Below, in pieces: positions 1 to 5,355 of a stretch of 5,365 bases of DNA. Each line of letters opens with the position of its first letter. Position 1 is the first letter of the stretch. Where the stretch lies: contig LFTF01000074.1 of NCBI GenBank assembly GCA_001512945.1, positions 5,465 to 10,829 of the forward strand. Direction: 5' to 3'. A model generated the notes under the pieces. The model had not been told where the DNA came from and searched no databases. It saw only the letters and a program-made list of their open reading frames with translations. Made by a program: the position numbers and the translations under genes. Source of the DNA: Clostridiales bacterium DTU023 (lineage in GTDB: Bacteria; Bacillota; Clostridia; Saccharofermentanales; DTU023).

Positions 1-824
1 AAATACAATTCCCCGGGGCCTCCCGAGGCGAGGAAGAAGCCGTTTTCATAATCAGGCAAAGCGATGTACTCAATTGCGCGAATTACCGAACCAGAAGCGC
101 TGGTTGCGGCCAGACTCCATGATATCCCGTCTTGAGACGCGAATAAACGGCCCGATGTATCTCCCGCGATAAAGCCGTTGGGACCTGACGCGATCGCGGT
201 CAGATCGGCCTGAAAACTGAAAGCAATCAATTCCGCGCTACCATCCCGTGGAATCCGCACCATTGCCCCTGAAGTGCCACACACGTAAGTAGCATCGTCG
301 TATTCTGTAAATGCATTCCAGCGCACGCCCTCAGGCACCAGCGATGGCAATTCAACAGAACGTTTCAAGGAAACCCTGCCTGTATCATATCCAGTGATCT
401 GTCCACTGCTAAGGAGTGCCATCTCAGACGACGATTCACGGTACAAGGAGAAGTTAGCTCCGGCATAATAGTCTTCTTTTAACGGAACGCGAAGCTGTGT
501 GTCGGCAACCTTAAAACTGAACTCATCTGTGTCCCCGCTACTGGCGAAATACTGCGTATGTACCATCTGCGGACAAAATGATCCATGAGTGACTAGATTC
601 GTTGCCGGCAAGGCAATGAGGTTGCTCCCTGTTCCCGCCACACTCATCTGGCCGGCTGCCCGCTCATTGAGACGTATGACCGTTGCATTACGGCTTTCGC
701 TTCGACCTGTCGCACGCCACACGATCGTGAGAGCGACGACAAGGATAATCAGCAAAGAAACCGACATCACAATAACGGTTCTGCGCCGCAAGCTCAAAGG
801 GATTGATTTGAAGCGAACAGCCAT
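1..824 (-). CDS. Membrane-anchored, probably beta-propeller extracytoplasmic protein (partial, C-terminus outside window)
   Basis: The reading frame is open from an ATG at 824 to the left edge, giving 274 residues with no stop. Residues 1-15 are basic (RFKS, LRRR). One hydrophobic segment at about 16-36 follows, then a polar region, so this is a type II membrane anchor or uncleaved signal with the bulk outside the cell. From about residue 165 the sequence has glycine/aspartate-rich blade-like units, such as GPNGFIAGDTSGRLFASQDG followed by a SW pair, and later GFFLASGGPGELY. These resemble BNR/sialidase or YCF48-type propeller repeats. That fold assignment is an inference from the repeat pattern; no enzymatic motif is visible. 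The start overlaps the protease gene's stop by one base (TGATG), so translation is probably coupled. A weak GGATGG lies just upstream. Function is unknown. Confidence 0.75.
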   Translation of the reverse strand, partial: MAVRFKSIPLSLRRRTVIVMSVSLLIILVVALTIVWRATGRSESRNATVIRLNERAAGQMSVAGTGSNLIALPATNLVTHGSFCPQMVHTQYFASSGDTDEFSFKVADTQLRVPLKEDYYAGANFSLYRESSSEMALLSSGQITGYDTGRVSLKRSVELPSLVPEGVRWNAFTEYDDATYVCGTSGAMVRIPRDGSAELIAFSFQADLTAIASGPNGFIAGDTSGRLFASQDGISWSLAATSASGSVIRAIEYIALPDYENGFFLASGGPGELY

Positions 825-1858
825 CAGATAACCATCCGATCAGAAGATGCGTTGATTTTATTCTTGTGATCATTGCGCAAAATAACGAGGCCAATCGCAC
901 CGATAATGACAAAGACATAGAGCACGAGTACGATGGCAGCTTCTGCCGTTTCCCCCGCGCCGATCAAACGAGACAGCCAACCCGAACCGATAAAATTAAA
1001 CAGCACATGCATGGCAATGGGAACAAAAATGTTCTCTGTAAAATGATAAACAATTGACAAGGCGAAGCCGGCAATCAATACGTAAGACCCCTGAATGATA
1101 TCCAGATGGAATACGGCAAACAGGATGGTTGTCGCGGCAACCGAAACGAATGGCTTAAATGCGCGACGCAATTCTCCCTGGATAATGCCCCTAAAAAGAA
1201 GCTCTTCCCCAATGGGAACCAGAAGAACGGTCACGAGTAATTCTAGAAACTGCGTCGAGGTTCTCCCGTCAAACAGCGCCATCTTCTCTAAGTATCCCTG
1301 AAAGAGCCGCCCTAACAAAGTCATTTCGTCGAGCGATGAAAGAAGAACCATCCATAATTGTGTGAGCCCCATAGCCCCGAGTATTACAGTCATGGCACCG
1401 ATGGCTTGTCTAGGAGCTAACGGCTCAACGAGCAACAGGGGTGTTCGTTTTTTCTTTAATATAAAAAGATAACCCAGATAGAGCGGAATCAGAACAAGCA
1501 TTCCAAAAAGTGACGCAAAAGTCATCACATCGGCTTCAATCATAACCTCGAGCAGAAAAACATTATCGTTGGCCTTTTCAAGGAGTTCCGCCTTAATCTC
1601 CGGATTTTTCAATAAAAATACAAATAGATGGACAAGCGATGCGACGTTGAGCACAACATGATGCAAAACCATTAATGTTAGGGGCGCGAGAAAAGTGCGC
1701 GCAGAGACATGCCTCAGGGGAGCTGTGTGCAAGGGGGACGCCCCGTGTAAAGTCACGCCATCATCTGATGGCTGAGTATAATCCGGCTGCCACACATAAG
1801 ATTCCGATCTCGTATCAGGTACGTCGGAGCTATTATTAGGATTGTATTGTTCAGACAT
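824..1858 (-). CDS. CPBP-family intramembrane metalloprotease (Abi/CAAX protease-like)
   Basis: This 344-residue polytopic membrane protein carries the three CPBP signature motifs: EELLFR (E218, E219, R223), FAVFH (F247, H251) and HVLFN (H284, N288). In this family they form the active site of a glutamate/histidine-dependent intramembrane protease; members include Rce1-like CAAX proteases, bacteriocin self-immunity proteins and envelope regulators. About 55 polar residues rich in N, S, D, P and Y precede the first membrane segment (about 56-83); further hydrophobic segments lie at about 110-134, 153-174, 205-216, 236-250, 257-272, 277-290 and 305-327. The ATG at 1858 is chosen because GGTGGGA sits nine bases upstream; an in-frame GTG at 1873 lies inside that site. 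The gene follows the second DUF1292 gene by 49 bases, and its stop overlaps the next start. The substrate cannot be read from the sequence. Confidence 0.9.
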   Translation of the reverse strand: MSEQYNPNNSSDVPDTRSESYVWQPDYTQPSDDGVTLHGASPLHTAPLRHVSARTFLAPLTLMVLHHVVLNVASLVHLFVFLLKNPEIKAELLEKANDNVFLLEVMIEADVMTFASLFGMLVLIPLYLGYLFILKKKRTPLLLVEPLAPRQAIGAMTVILGAMGLTQLWMVLLSSLDEMTLLGRLFQGYLEKMALFDGRTSTQFLELLVTVLLVPIGEELLFRGIIQGELRRAFKPFVSVAATTILFAVFHLDIIQGSYVLIAGFALSIVYHFTENIFVPIAMHVLFNFIGSGWLSRLIGAGETAEAAIVLVLYVFVIIGAIGLVILRNDHKNKINASSDRMVI

Positions 1859-1867
1859 TCGCGCAGA

Positions 1868-1874
1868 TCCCACC
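1868..1874 (-). promoter_or_regulatory. Ribosome binding site of the CPBP protease gene
   Basis: The minus strand reads GGTGGGA, nine bases before the ATG at 1858. It decides in favour of that ATG over the in-frame GTG at 1873, which falls within the site itself. Confidence 0.55.
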
Positions 1875-1907
1875 CATATTCCGGAAAACGTTTAACCACC
1901 GGACAGC

Positions 1908-2264
1908 TTACGAGCGGGTAATCGAATTGGTATACCGTTCAAAGAAATACTCGAATGCTTGTTCGAGTTCTTTCTTGTTGGTGATCGACGAGAATACCTG
2001 CTCGCCACTGTCATCTTTCCATGAGCGCATGATGACGATTTCAGGGTTTGCCCTGGAACCGTCATCGGGCTCGTAGTTATACATAACAAAATAAGTCTGT
2101 CCTCTAATCGTAAAGGTATCGAGAACAGATACGTAATACTCGCGCCCATTTCGCTCATCAACAAGGATCGCAAGCACGTTGTCATCAGAGCGACGTCTAT
2201 CGTCCCCCAAAGCGGCGGTGCTGCGACCAGACGGGATGCGCTTAGTCTTCCTCGAGCTCCCCAT
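1908..2264 (-). CDS. Second DUF1292-family protein (divergent paralogue with basic N-terminus)
   Basis: The 118-residue product has a DUF1292 (YrzB-like) core at about 28-112. It can be aligned by eye with the preceding gene's product: LDTFTIRGQTYFVM here matches ADTFSHNGEEYCVL there, and both go on to a GE-V strand and an acidic C-terminal helix. The function of the family is not established. Unlike its neighbour, it starts with a lysine/arginine-rich leader (RKTKR at 5-9, RRR at 23-25). The start is uncertain. The ATG at 2264 gives a 23-base overlap with the upstream gene in the +1 frame and has no good ribosome binding site, so translation probably depends on coupling. An ATG at 2309 would give 133 residues with a longer overlap and no better signal. 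Both genes carry a complete domain, so a broken single gene is unlikely. Confidence 0.75.
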   Translation of the reverse strand: MGSSRKTKRIPSGRSTAALGDDRRRSDDNVLAILVDERNGREYYVSVLDTFTIRGQTYFVMYNYEPDDGSRANPEIVIMRSWKDDSGEQVFSSITNKKELEQAFEYFFERYTNSITRS

Positions 2265-2613
2265 CTTCTTCGTCGCATTCTTCGTCAAGCAACGTCTGAT
2301 AGGCTTCATATACGCGCTCGTCTTCTTCGTCGTCTAGACCGACGAGTACTTCTTCACCGTCGTCGCCAACGACAAATTTCATGAAAAATAAACTCATTTC
2401 ATCTTCGTCGCTCTCTGCCGGGTCGACGAGAACACAATATTCTTCTCCATTATGAGAAAAAGTGTCAGCCATGATGAAAGAATAATCTTCTCCTGTTTCG
2501 GTATCTGTCAGAACGACGTAAGCATCTTCATCAAAGAGCTCATCAACGCCTTCCTCGTAGCTACCGCAGTCGTGTTCATCTTCCGCCATGTATAGAAGTT
2601 GAAAAATGGCCAT
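2242..2613 (-). CDS. DUF1292-family protein, strongly acidic
   Basis: This 123-residue cytoplasmic protein has the DUF1292 pattern: a TETGEDYSF strand, ADTFSHNGEEYCVLV, acidic DESDE-type loops, GDDGEEVLVGL and a terminal helix (ERVYEAYQTLLDEE). The domain spans about 31-110. It is flanked by an acidic N-terminal stretch and a tail made almost wholly of D and E (111-123). In Bacillota this small family is commonly encoded next to ireB and ruvX, as here; its biochemical role is not known. The start is firmly set by AGGAGG nine bases before the ATG; a second in-frame ATG eight codons later has no such site. It is separated from ruvX by 92 bases containing a promoter-like element, and its end overlaps the next DUF1292 gene. 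Confidence 0.9.
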   Translation of the reverse strand: MAIFQLLYMAEDEHDCGSYEEGVDELFDEDAYVVLTDTETGEDYSFIMADTFSHNGEEYCVLVDPAESDEDEMSLFFMKFVVGDDGEEVLVGLDDEEDERVYEAYQTLLDEECDEEDGELEED

Positions 2614-2622
2614 TGTTTGTAT

Positions 2623-2628
2623 CCTCCT
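2623..2628 (-). promoter_or_regulatory. Ribosome binding site of the first DUF1292 gene
   Basis: A perfect AGGAGG on the minus strand lies nine bases before the ATG at 2613. It is one of the two strongest sites in the window and fixes that start. Confidence 0.85.
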
Positions 2629-2693
2629 AAGGATTATTTTGCATATGTCCTAATCAACCCTTGCGCTTGCACGAGTGTTTCAGGAACGAACGC

Positions 2694-2702
2694 ATTATAG
2701 CA
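2694..2702 (-). promoter_or_regulatory. Extended -10 sigma-A promoter for the DUF1292 - protease unit
   Basis: The minus strand reads TGCTATAAT, a perfect extended -10 element, immediately after the ruvX stop codon. No convincing -35 hexamer lies 16-18 bases upstream; the best fit, CTGACG, is about 21 bases away. Extended -10 promoters can work without one. Transcription would begin near 2687, leaving a leader of about 74 bases before the first DUF1292 gene. No terminator separates ruvX from this element, so read-through from ireB-ruvX is also possible. Confidence 0.6.
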
Positions 2703-2705
2703 CGA

Positions 2706-3152
2706 TCAATCGCAAAGTGCCGTCAGCCCGCCTCTCTCCCTGTCAAGCCAGTCCTGAAGCAGTATTTCGGCAGCCACACGATCGACAAGACCTTTGTCTC
2801 TCTTTTTTTTTGTCCGCGTCTCTATAATCACACGAGACGCCAAAATGGATGTATATCGCTCATCGAACAACTCAACACGGTGCGACGTGGCTTGCTTCAA
2901 CGCTTCCATAAAAGCGGCCGCGGCTTTCGTGATGTCCGATTCACCACCGTCTGTCCTAATGGGAAATCCGACAATCACTGTATCCACATCGTGCAATTTG
3001 CAAAGTTCAACAATCGCATCAACTGGCCCCACCCCGTCATCACGGGTCCTCACAATCGTGAGAAGGCGATTCGCAAAAAGGCGCAGGGGGTCACTTAGGG
3101 CAACACCGACTCTGCGCATTCCAAAATCAATAGCAAGCACGCGCTTCTGCAT
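2706..3152 (-). CDS. ruvX: RuvX/YqgF family putative Holliday junction resolvase / pre-16S rRNA nuclease
   Basis: The 148-residue product has the full YqgF RNase H-like layout. It has AIDFGMRRVGVALSD at 7-21 (D9), the DTVIVGFPIRTDG segment at 57-69, FDERYTS at 96-102 (E98) and a lysine-rich KKKRDKGLVDRVAAEILLQ stretch at 115-133 (D124). D9, E98 and D124 are the expected acidic metal-binding residues. Family members have been linked to maturation of the 16S rRNA 5' end and, by fold, to Holliday junction resolution. The length is typical. The usual leucine in VGLP is phenylalanine here, a mild change. It starts five bases after the ireB stop with no clear ribosome binding site, so translational coupling to ireB is likely. 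Confidence 0.95.
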   Translation of the reverse strand: MQKRVLAIDFGMRRVGVALSDPLRLFANRLLTIVRTRDDGVGPVDAIVELCKLHDVDTVIVGFPIRTDGGESDITKAAAAFMEALKQATSHRVELFDERYTSILASRVIIETRTKKKRDKGLVDRVAAEILLQDWLDRERGGLTALCD

Positions 3153-3157
3153 GGAAT

Positions 3158-3409
3158 TTATAAACGCTCGACGTAATCTCTTATGACTACTTCTAACAGT
3201 TCATCGCGCTCCATACGCCGAATAACACCGCGTGCGCCGAGATGACTTGTAATAAAGGTGGGATCACCGGAGAGGAAATAACCGACCAACTGATTGATCG
3301 GATCATAGCCTTTCTCCTCGAGCGCCAACATTACTTCAGCCATAATCTGGTGTGCGGCAAGACGTTTTTCACTGCCGATTTCAAAACGATTAGTATCTTG
3401 TTCGTCCAT
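3158..3409 (-). CDS. ireB: IreB family regulatory phosphoprotein (DUF965/UPF0297)
   Basis: The 83-residue product carries the family core EKGYDPINQLVGYFLSGDPT (32-51), then a SHLGAR segment and the closing helix ERDELLEVVIRDYV (67-80). In Enterococcus faecalis, IreB is a substrate of the PASTA-domain kinase IreK and affects cephalosporin resistance; the B. subtilis relative is YrzL. The N-terminus MDEQDTNRF keeps one threonine (T6) before the conserved phenylalanine. An acidic residue occupies the place where, from memory, the E. faecalis protein has its other phosphothreonine. The ATG at 3409 is preferred because AGGAGG ends five bases before it; the in-frame GTG at 3415 lies within that site. 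It is followed directly by ruvX. In many clostridia alaS precedes it; here mtaB does. Confidence 0.93.
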   Translation of the reverse strand: MDEQDTNRFEIGSEKRLAAHQIMAEVMLALEEKGYDPINQLVGYFLSGDPTFITSHLGARGVIRRMERDELLEVVIRDYVERL

Positions 3410-3414
3410 AGGCA

Positions 3415-3420
3415 CCTCCT
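3415..3420 (-). promoter_or_regulatory. Ribosome binding site of ireB
   Basis: A perfect AGGAGG on the minus strand is five bases before the ATG at 3409. It overlaps the upstream in-frame GTG (3415) and so rules that codon out as the start. Confidence 0.8.
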
Positions 3421-3444
3421 CTGGTTAGTTTACCACGATCTAGA

Positions 3445-3475
3445 GTTCTACGAATACACTCTGGGTACGTTTCAA
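3445..3475 (-). promoter_or_regulatory. Possible weak sigma-A promoter for ireB-ruvX
   Basis: The minus strand has TTGAAA (3470-3475), then 19 bases, then TAGAAC (3445-3450). Each hexamer departs from consensus and the spacer is long, so this is only a candidate. It lies in the 135-base gap between the mtaB stop and the ireB start, where I see no intrinsic terminator. The two units could therefore also be one transcript. Confidence 0.25.
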
Positions 3476-3544
3476 ATGTTTCTTCAACCGGACCGCTGAC
3501 CGCTTCGCAGTACAAGAGATACATCGTTTATCAAATCGGTTGAC

Positions 3545-4858
3545 CTAGAGAATCTCTGCGAGAGCCGTCTCTTCCTCGACGCCTATAATCCTCATCAGCG
3601 TGATGTCCCCGCTTACAAGGGGCGGTTTTCTGTCAGGTCTCGTCAACCCTTTGACATAAATGTACTCGGGTGTGTATCCCTCTGCCCTGCCTTGACTATC
3701 AAACCTTTCCACTAGAACTTGCCTCGTCTCACCCATCCTCTCACGGATTGCGAGAACGGCAAGCTCTGACGCTTTTGTGCGTAGTATCTGCGAACGTTCG
3801 ATGGCGAGATCTTTGCGCACCTGCCCCGGCATGGACGCGGCCCGAGTGCCCGGACGACATGAGAAACGGAAGACATGAATCCGAACAAATTTGACTTGAT
3901 CGCAGAATGCGAGTGTTTCTAAAAAATCGGCTTGTGTTTCGCCCGGAAATCCCACAATCAAATCCGTTGTGATCCCTGCACTGGGAAAAGCCTCGCGAAG
4001 CATATGAACAGCGTTCAGGTACTCCGATGTTGTATCACGACGGCACATGGCTTTGAGAATGCGGTCTGAACCACTTTGAAGGGAGAGATGAAACGAGGGA
4101 CAAAGATGATGTAATTTTTTAATGCGTGCGACAAAGTCCGGATTGATCGTGCCCGATTCAAGTGAACCAAGGCGGATCCTTTGAATGCCTTCGATACGGT
4201 CGAGTGCTTCGAGTACTGTGGCAAGGTCTTGACAGCTGGCCGTGTGTTCAAAATCCACGCCATAAGCATTGATATTGGTTCCGGTGAGAACAATCTCGGA
4301 GTATCCGCGGGCGATAAGTTGTTTGGCTTCTCGGATAATGTTGTCCAGTCCTCGACTTCTTGCCGGGCCGCGCGCCAGACAAATAGCGCAATAAGTGCAC
4401 CGGTTGTTGCAGCCATCCTGTATTTTAAGAAAGGCACGAGTCTCCTTTGGGAAAGCAGACGCTCCCAGCTCCTCGTAACAAGTCCAGGAACAAGCAGGCC
4501 GGATCTCTGAAACATTTCCCTCTCCCTCGCTTTCCATCGCATCCAAAATAAGATCAGCAAGCTGGTCACGCAAACCTGTGCCAATTGTGATATTCGCAAG
4601 CGTTGAGAGATCAGCGCGCTGTGAATAGCACCCACAGGCAACAAGCAGCGCGTTAGCATTTTGACGCCGAAAACGTCTTAAGGTTTGGCGGGATTTTCGT
4701 TCAGCTTCAGCTGTCACGGTACACGTATTGAGAATGTAGACATCTGCCTCATCGTCGGGGCCGACGATTGTGAGCCCTCGAGCGCGGAGAGATTCCGCAA
4801 GGGCATCCATCTCATATTGATTGGTTTTGCATCCCAGTGATGCCACGGCAAATCGCAT
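3545..4858 (-). CDS. mtaB: tRNA (N6-L-threonylcarbamoyladenosine(37)-C2)-methylthiotransferase, MtaB
   Basis: The 437-residue product is a MiaB/RimO-type radical SAM methylthiotransferase that adds a methylthio group to t6A37 in ANN-decoding tRNAs. The N-terminal UPF0004 domain has its cluster cysteines at C10 (SLGCKTNQ), C46 (NTCTVT) and C77 (GCYSQ). The radical SAM cluster motif is C150-NNR-C154-TY-C157. ARGPARSR follows at 162-169, the GFPGET segment is at 303-308 and a TRAM-like RNA-binding domain spans about 375-437. SLGCKTNQYE and the overall form favour MtaB (YqeV) over MiaB or RimO. After C157 the sequence is AICLARG, with cysteine where proline is usual, and C75 is an extra cysteine beside C77. 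The ATG at 4858 has AAAGGA nine bases upstream; a TTG seven codons earlier has no support. Confidence 0.93.
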   Translation of the reverse strand: MRFAVASLGCKTNQYEMDALAESLRARGLTIVGPDDEADVYILNTCTVTAEAERKSRQTLRRFRRQNANALLVACGCYSQRADLSTLANITIGTGLRDQLADLILDAMESEGEGNVSEIRPACSWTCYEELGASAFPKETRAFLKIQDGCNNRCTYCAICLARGPARSRGLDNIIREAKQLIARGYSEIVLTGTNINAYGVDFEHTASCQDLATVLEALDRIEGIQRIRLGSLESGTINPDFVARIKKLHHLCPSFHLSLQSGSDRILKAMCRRDTTSEYLNAVHMLREAFPSAGITTDLIVGFPGETQADFLETLAFCDQVKFVRIHVFRFSCRPGTRAASMPGQVRKDLAIERSQILRTKASELAVLAIRERMGETRQVLVERFDSQGRAEGYTPEYIYVKGLTRPDRKPPLVSGDITLMRIIGVEEETALAEIL

Positions 4859-4864
4859 CAGGCA

Positions 4865-4873
4865 CTTTCCTTT
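4865..4873 (-). promoter_or_regulatory. Ribosome binding site of mtaB
   Basis: The minus strand reads AAAGGAAAG, with the GGA core nine bases before the ATG at 4858. It supports that start over the TTG at 4879, which lies upstream of the site and would read through it. Confidence 0.6.
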
Positions 4874-4893
4874 CGCCAAGATGGTTTCTCTGA

Positions 4894-4914
4894 CTTATTG
4901 TCTCACACAACAAG
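4894..4914. repeat. Imperfect 21-base inverted repeat upstream of mtaB
   Basis: On the plus strand CTTATTGT and ACAACAAG are separated by five bases. The arms match at 7 of 8 positions, and the odd pair would be a G-U wobble in minus-strand RNA. It lies 36 bases before the mtaB ATG, where an operator or leader hairpin could sit. I recognise no known regulator's site in it, and no convincing promoter hexamers are nearby. Confidence 0.4.
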
Positions 4915-4969
4915 GCGTATTAGCGAAAAAACAATCTCGTCCACTTCTGACTTCTTGTTTGCCGCCAAC

Positions 4970-4997
4970 AAAAAAAGAGCCGGTTGGCTCTCCTTTA
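4970..4997 (-). terminator. Intrinsic terminator of secG
   Basis: On the minus strand AGAGCC, a four-base AACC loop and GGCTCT form a perfect 6-bp stem, extended at its base by G-U and A-U pairs. A run of seven T (4970-4976) follows, overlapping the stem's last base. It begins about 30 bases past the secG stop codon. It should isolate secG from mtaB, which then needs its own promoter in the roughly 110 bases before its start; I could not identify one with confidence. Confidence 0.9.
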
Positions 4998-5024
4998 TGT
5001 TTTCATATAAATGGTTGCTGACGC

Positions 5025-5288
5025 TTACGCGCCTCTTCCCGTAAGAAGATACAAGACGATCGTAAAAACGGCAAAAGCGATTGCCAAAACCGTTGTCATC
5101 GTTTTCAGAATACCTTCTTTTGTACGGCCTTTTGTTTTTCCATAAAATGTATCGAGGCCGCCACCGCTGGAGTCACCCGAAAGAACTCCAAGTCCTTTTG
5201 ATTTGCTGTCCTGCAACATAACGGTCACGATCAGCGCAATACACGTTACGATGTCAAGAATGATAAATATAATTCGCGCAGTTCTCAT
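5025..5288 (-). CDS. secG: Preprotein translocase subunit SecG
   Basis: This 87-residue membrane protein has two hydrophobic segments (about 5-25 and 63-83). The connecting loop has the family pattern LQDSKSKGLGVLSGD (25-39), glycine-rich SGGGLDTFYGKTKGRT, then KEGILKTMTTVLA. SecG is the small accessory subunit of the SecYEG translocon in the cytoplasmic membrane and aids SecA-driven export. Length and topology are normal for Gram-positive SecG. The ATG at 5288 is preceded by GAGGGAG at 5299-5305, ten bases away. Upstream are good promoter hexamers and downstream a strong terminator, so the gene appears to be transcribed alone. In many Bacillota rnr and smpB follow secG; here they do not. Confidence 0.95.
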   Translation of the reverse strand: MRTARIIFIILDIVTCIALIVTVMLQDSKSKGLGVLSGDSSGGGLDTFYGKTKGRTKEGILKTMTTVLAIAFAVFTIVLYLLTGRGA

Positions 5289-5298
5289 TTTTTTAGTT

Positions 5299-5305
5299 CT
5301 CCCTC
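5299..5305 (-). promoter_or_regulatory. Ribosome binding site of secG
   Basis: GAGGGAG on the minus strand lies ten bases before the ATG at 5288, with an A-rich spacer (ACTAAAAAA). Confidence 0.6.
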
Positions 5306-5325
5306 AGCGCACAACACGCCGAGTT

Positions 5326-5355
5326 ATGATAGCACAAGCCCACATTGTGTCGCAA
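5326..5355 (-). promoter_or_regulatory. Sigma-A promoter of secG
   Basis: On the minus strand a -35 hexamer TTGCGA (5350-5355) and a -10 hexamer TATCAT (5326-5331) are 18 bases apart. TGC directly before the -10 makes it an extended -10. Transcription would start near 5319, giving a leader of about 30 bases before secG. The layout fits a constitutive housekeeping promoter. Confidence 0.65.

Noticed and set aside
688..918. A minus-strand frame spanning the protease-propeller junction
   Set aside because: It overlaps both genes in another frame and has no ribosome binding site. The two flanking frames account for the coding signal.
1880..1903. Inverted repeat TCCGG/CCGGA with a 14-base loop between the second DUF1292 gene and the protease gene
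   Set aside because: The stem is only 5 bp, the loop is long and no T-run follows, so it is not a convincing terminator.
1892..2278. A 128-codon minus-strand frame overlapping the second DUF1292 gene
   Set aside because: Its translation lacks any family pattern, whereas the overlapping frame has a recognisable DUF1292 domain.
2242..2309. A frameshift or sequencing error joining the two DUF1292 frames
   Set aside because: Each frame carries its own complete domain and the first ends in a natural acidic tail. I see no slippery site, so two genes is the simpler reading.
2661..3186. Two plus-strand open frames (2661-3098 and 2794-3186) opposite ruvX
   Set aside because: They lie antisense to a clearly conserved RuvX, have no ribosome binding site and show no recognisable domain.
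3484..3543. Inverted 7-base arms TCAACCG/CGGTTGA in the mtaB-ireB gap
   Set aside because: The arms are 46 bases apart with no T-run, which is compatible with chance.
4015..4659. A 214-codon minus-strand frame inside mtaB
   Set aside because: It is out of frame with MtaB, whose motifs run unbroken through the region. Its translation shows no family pattern.
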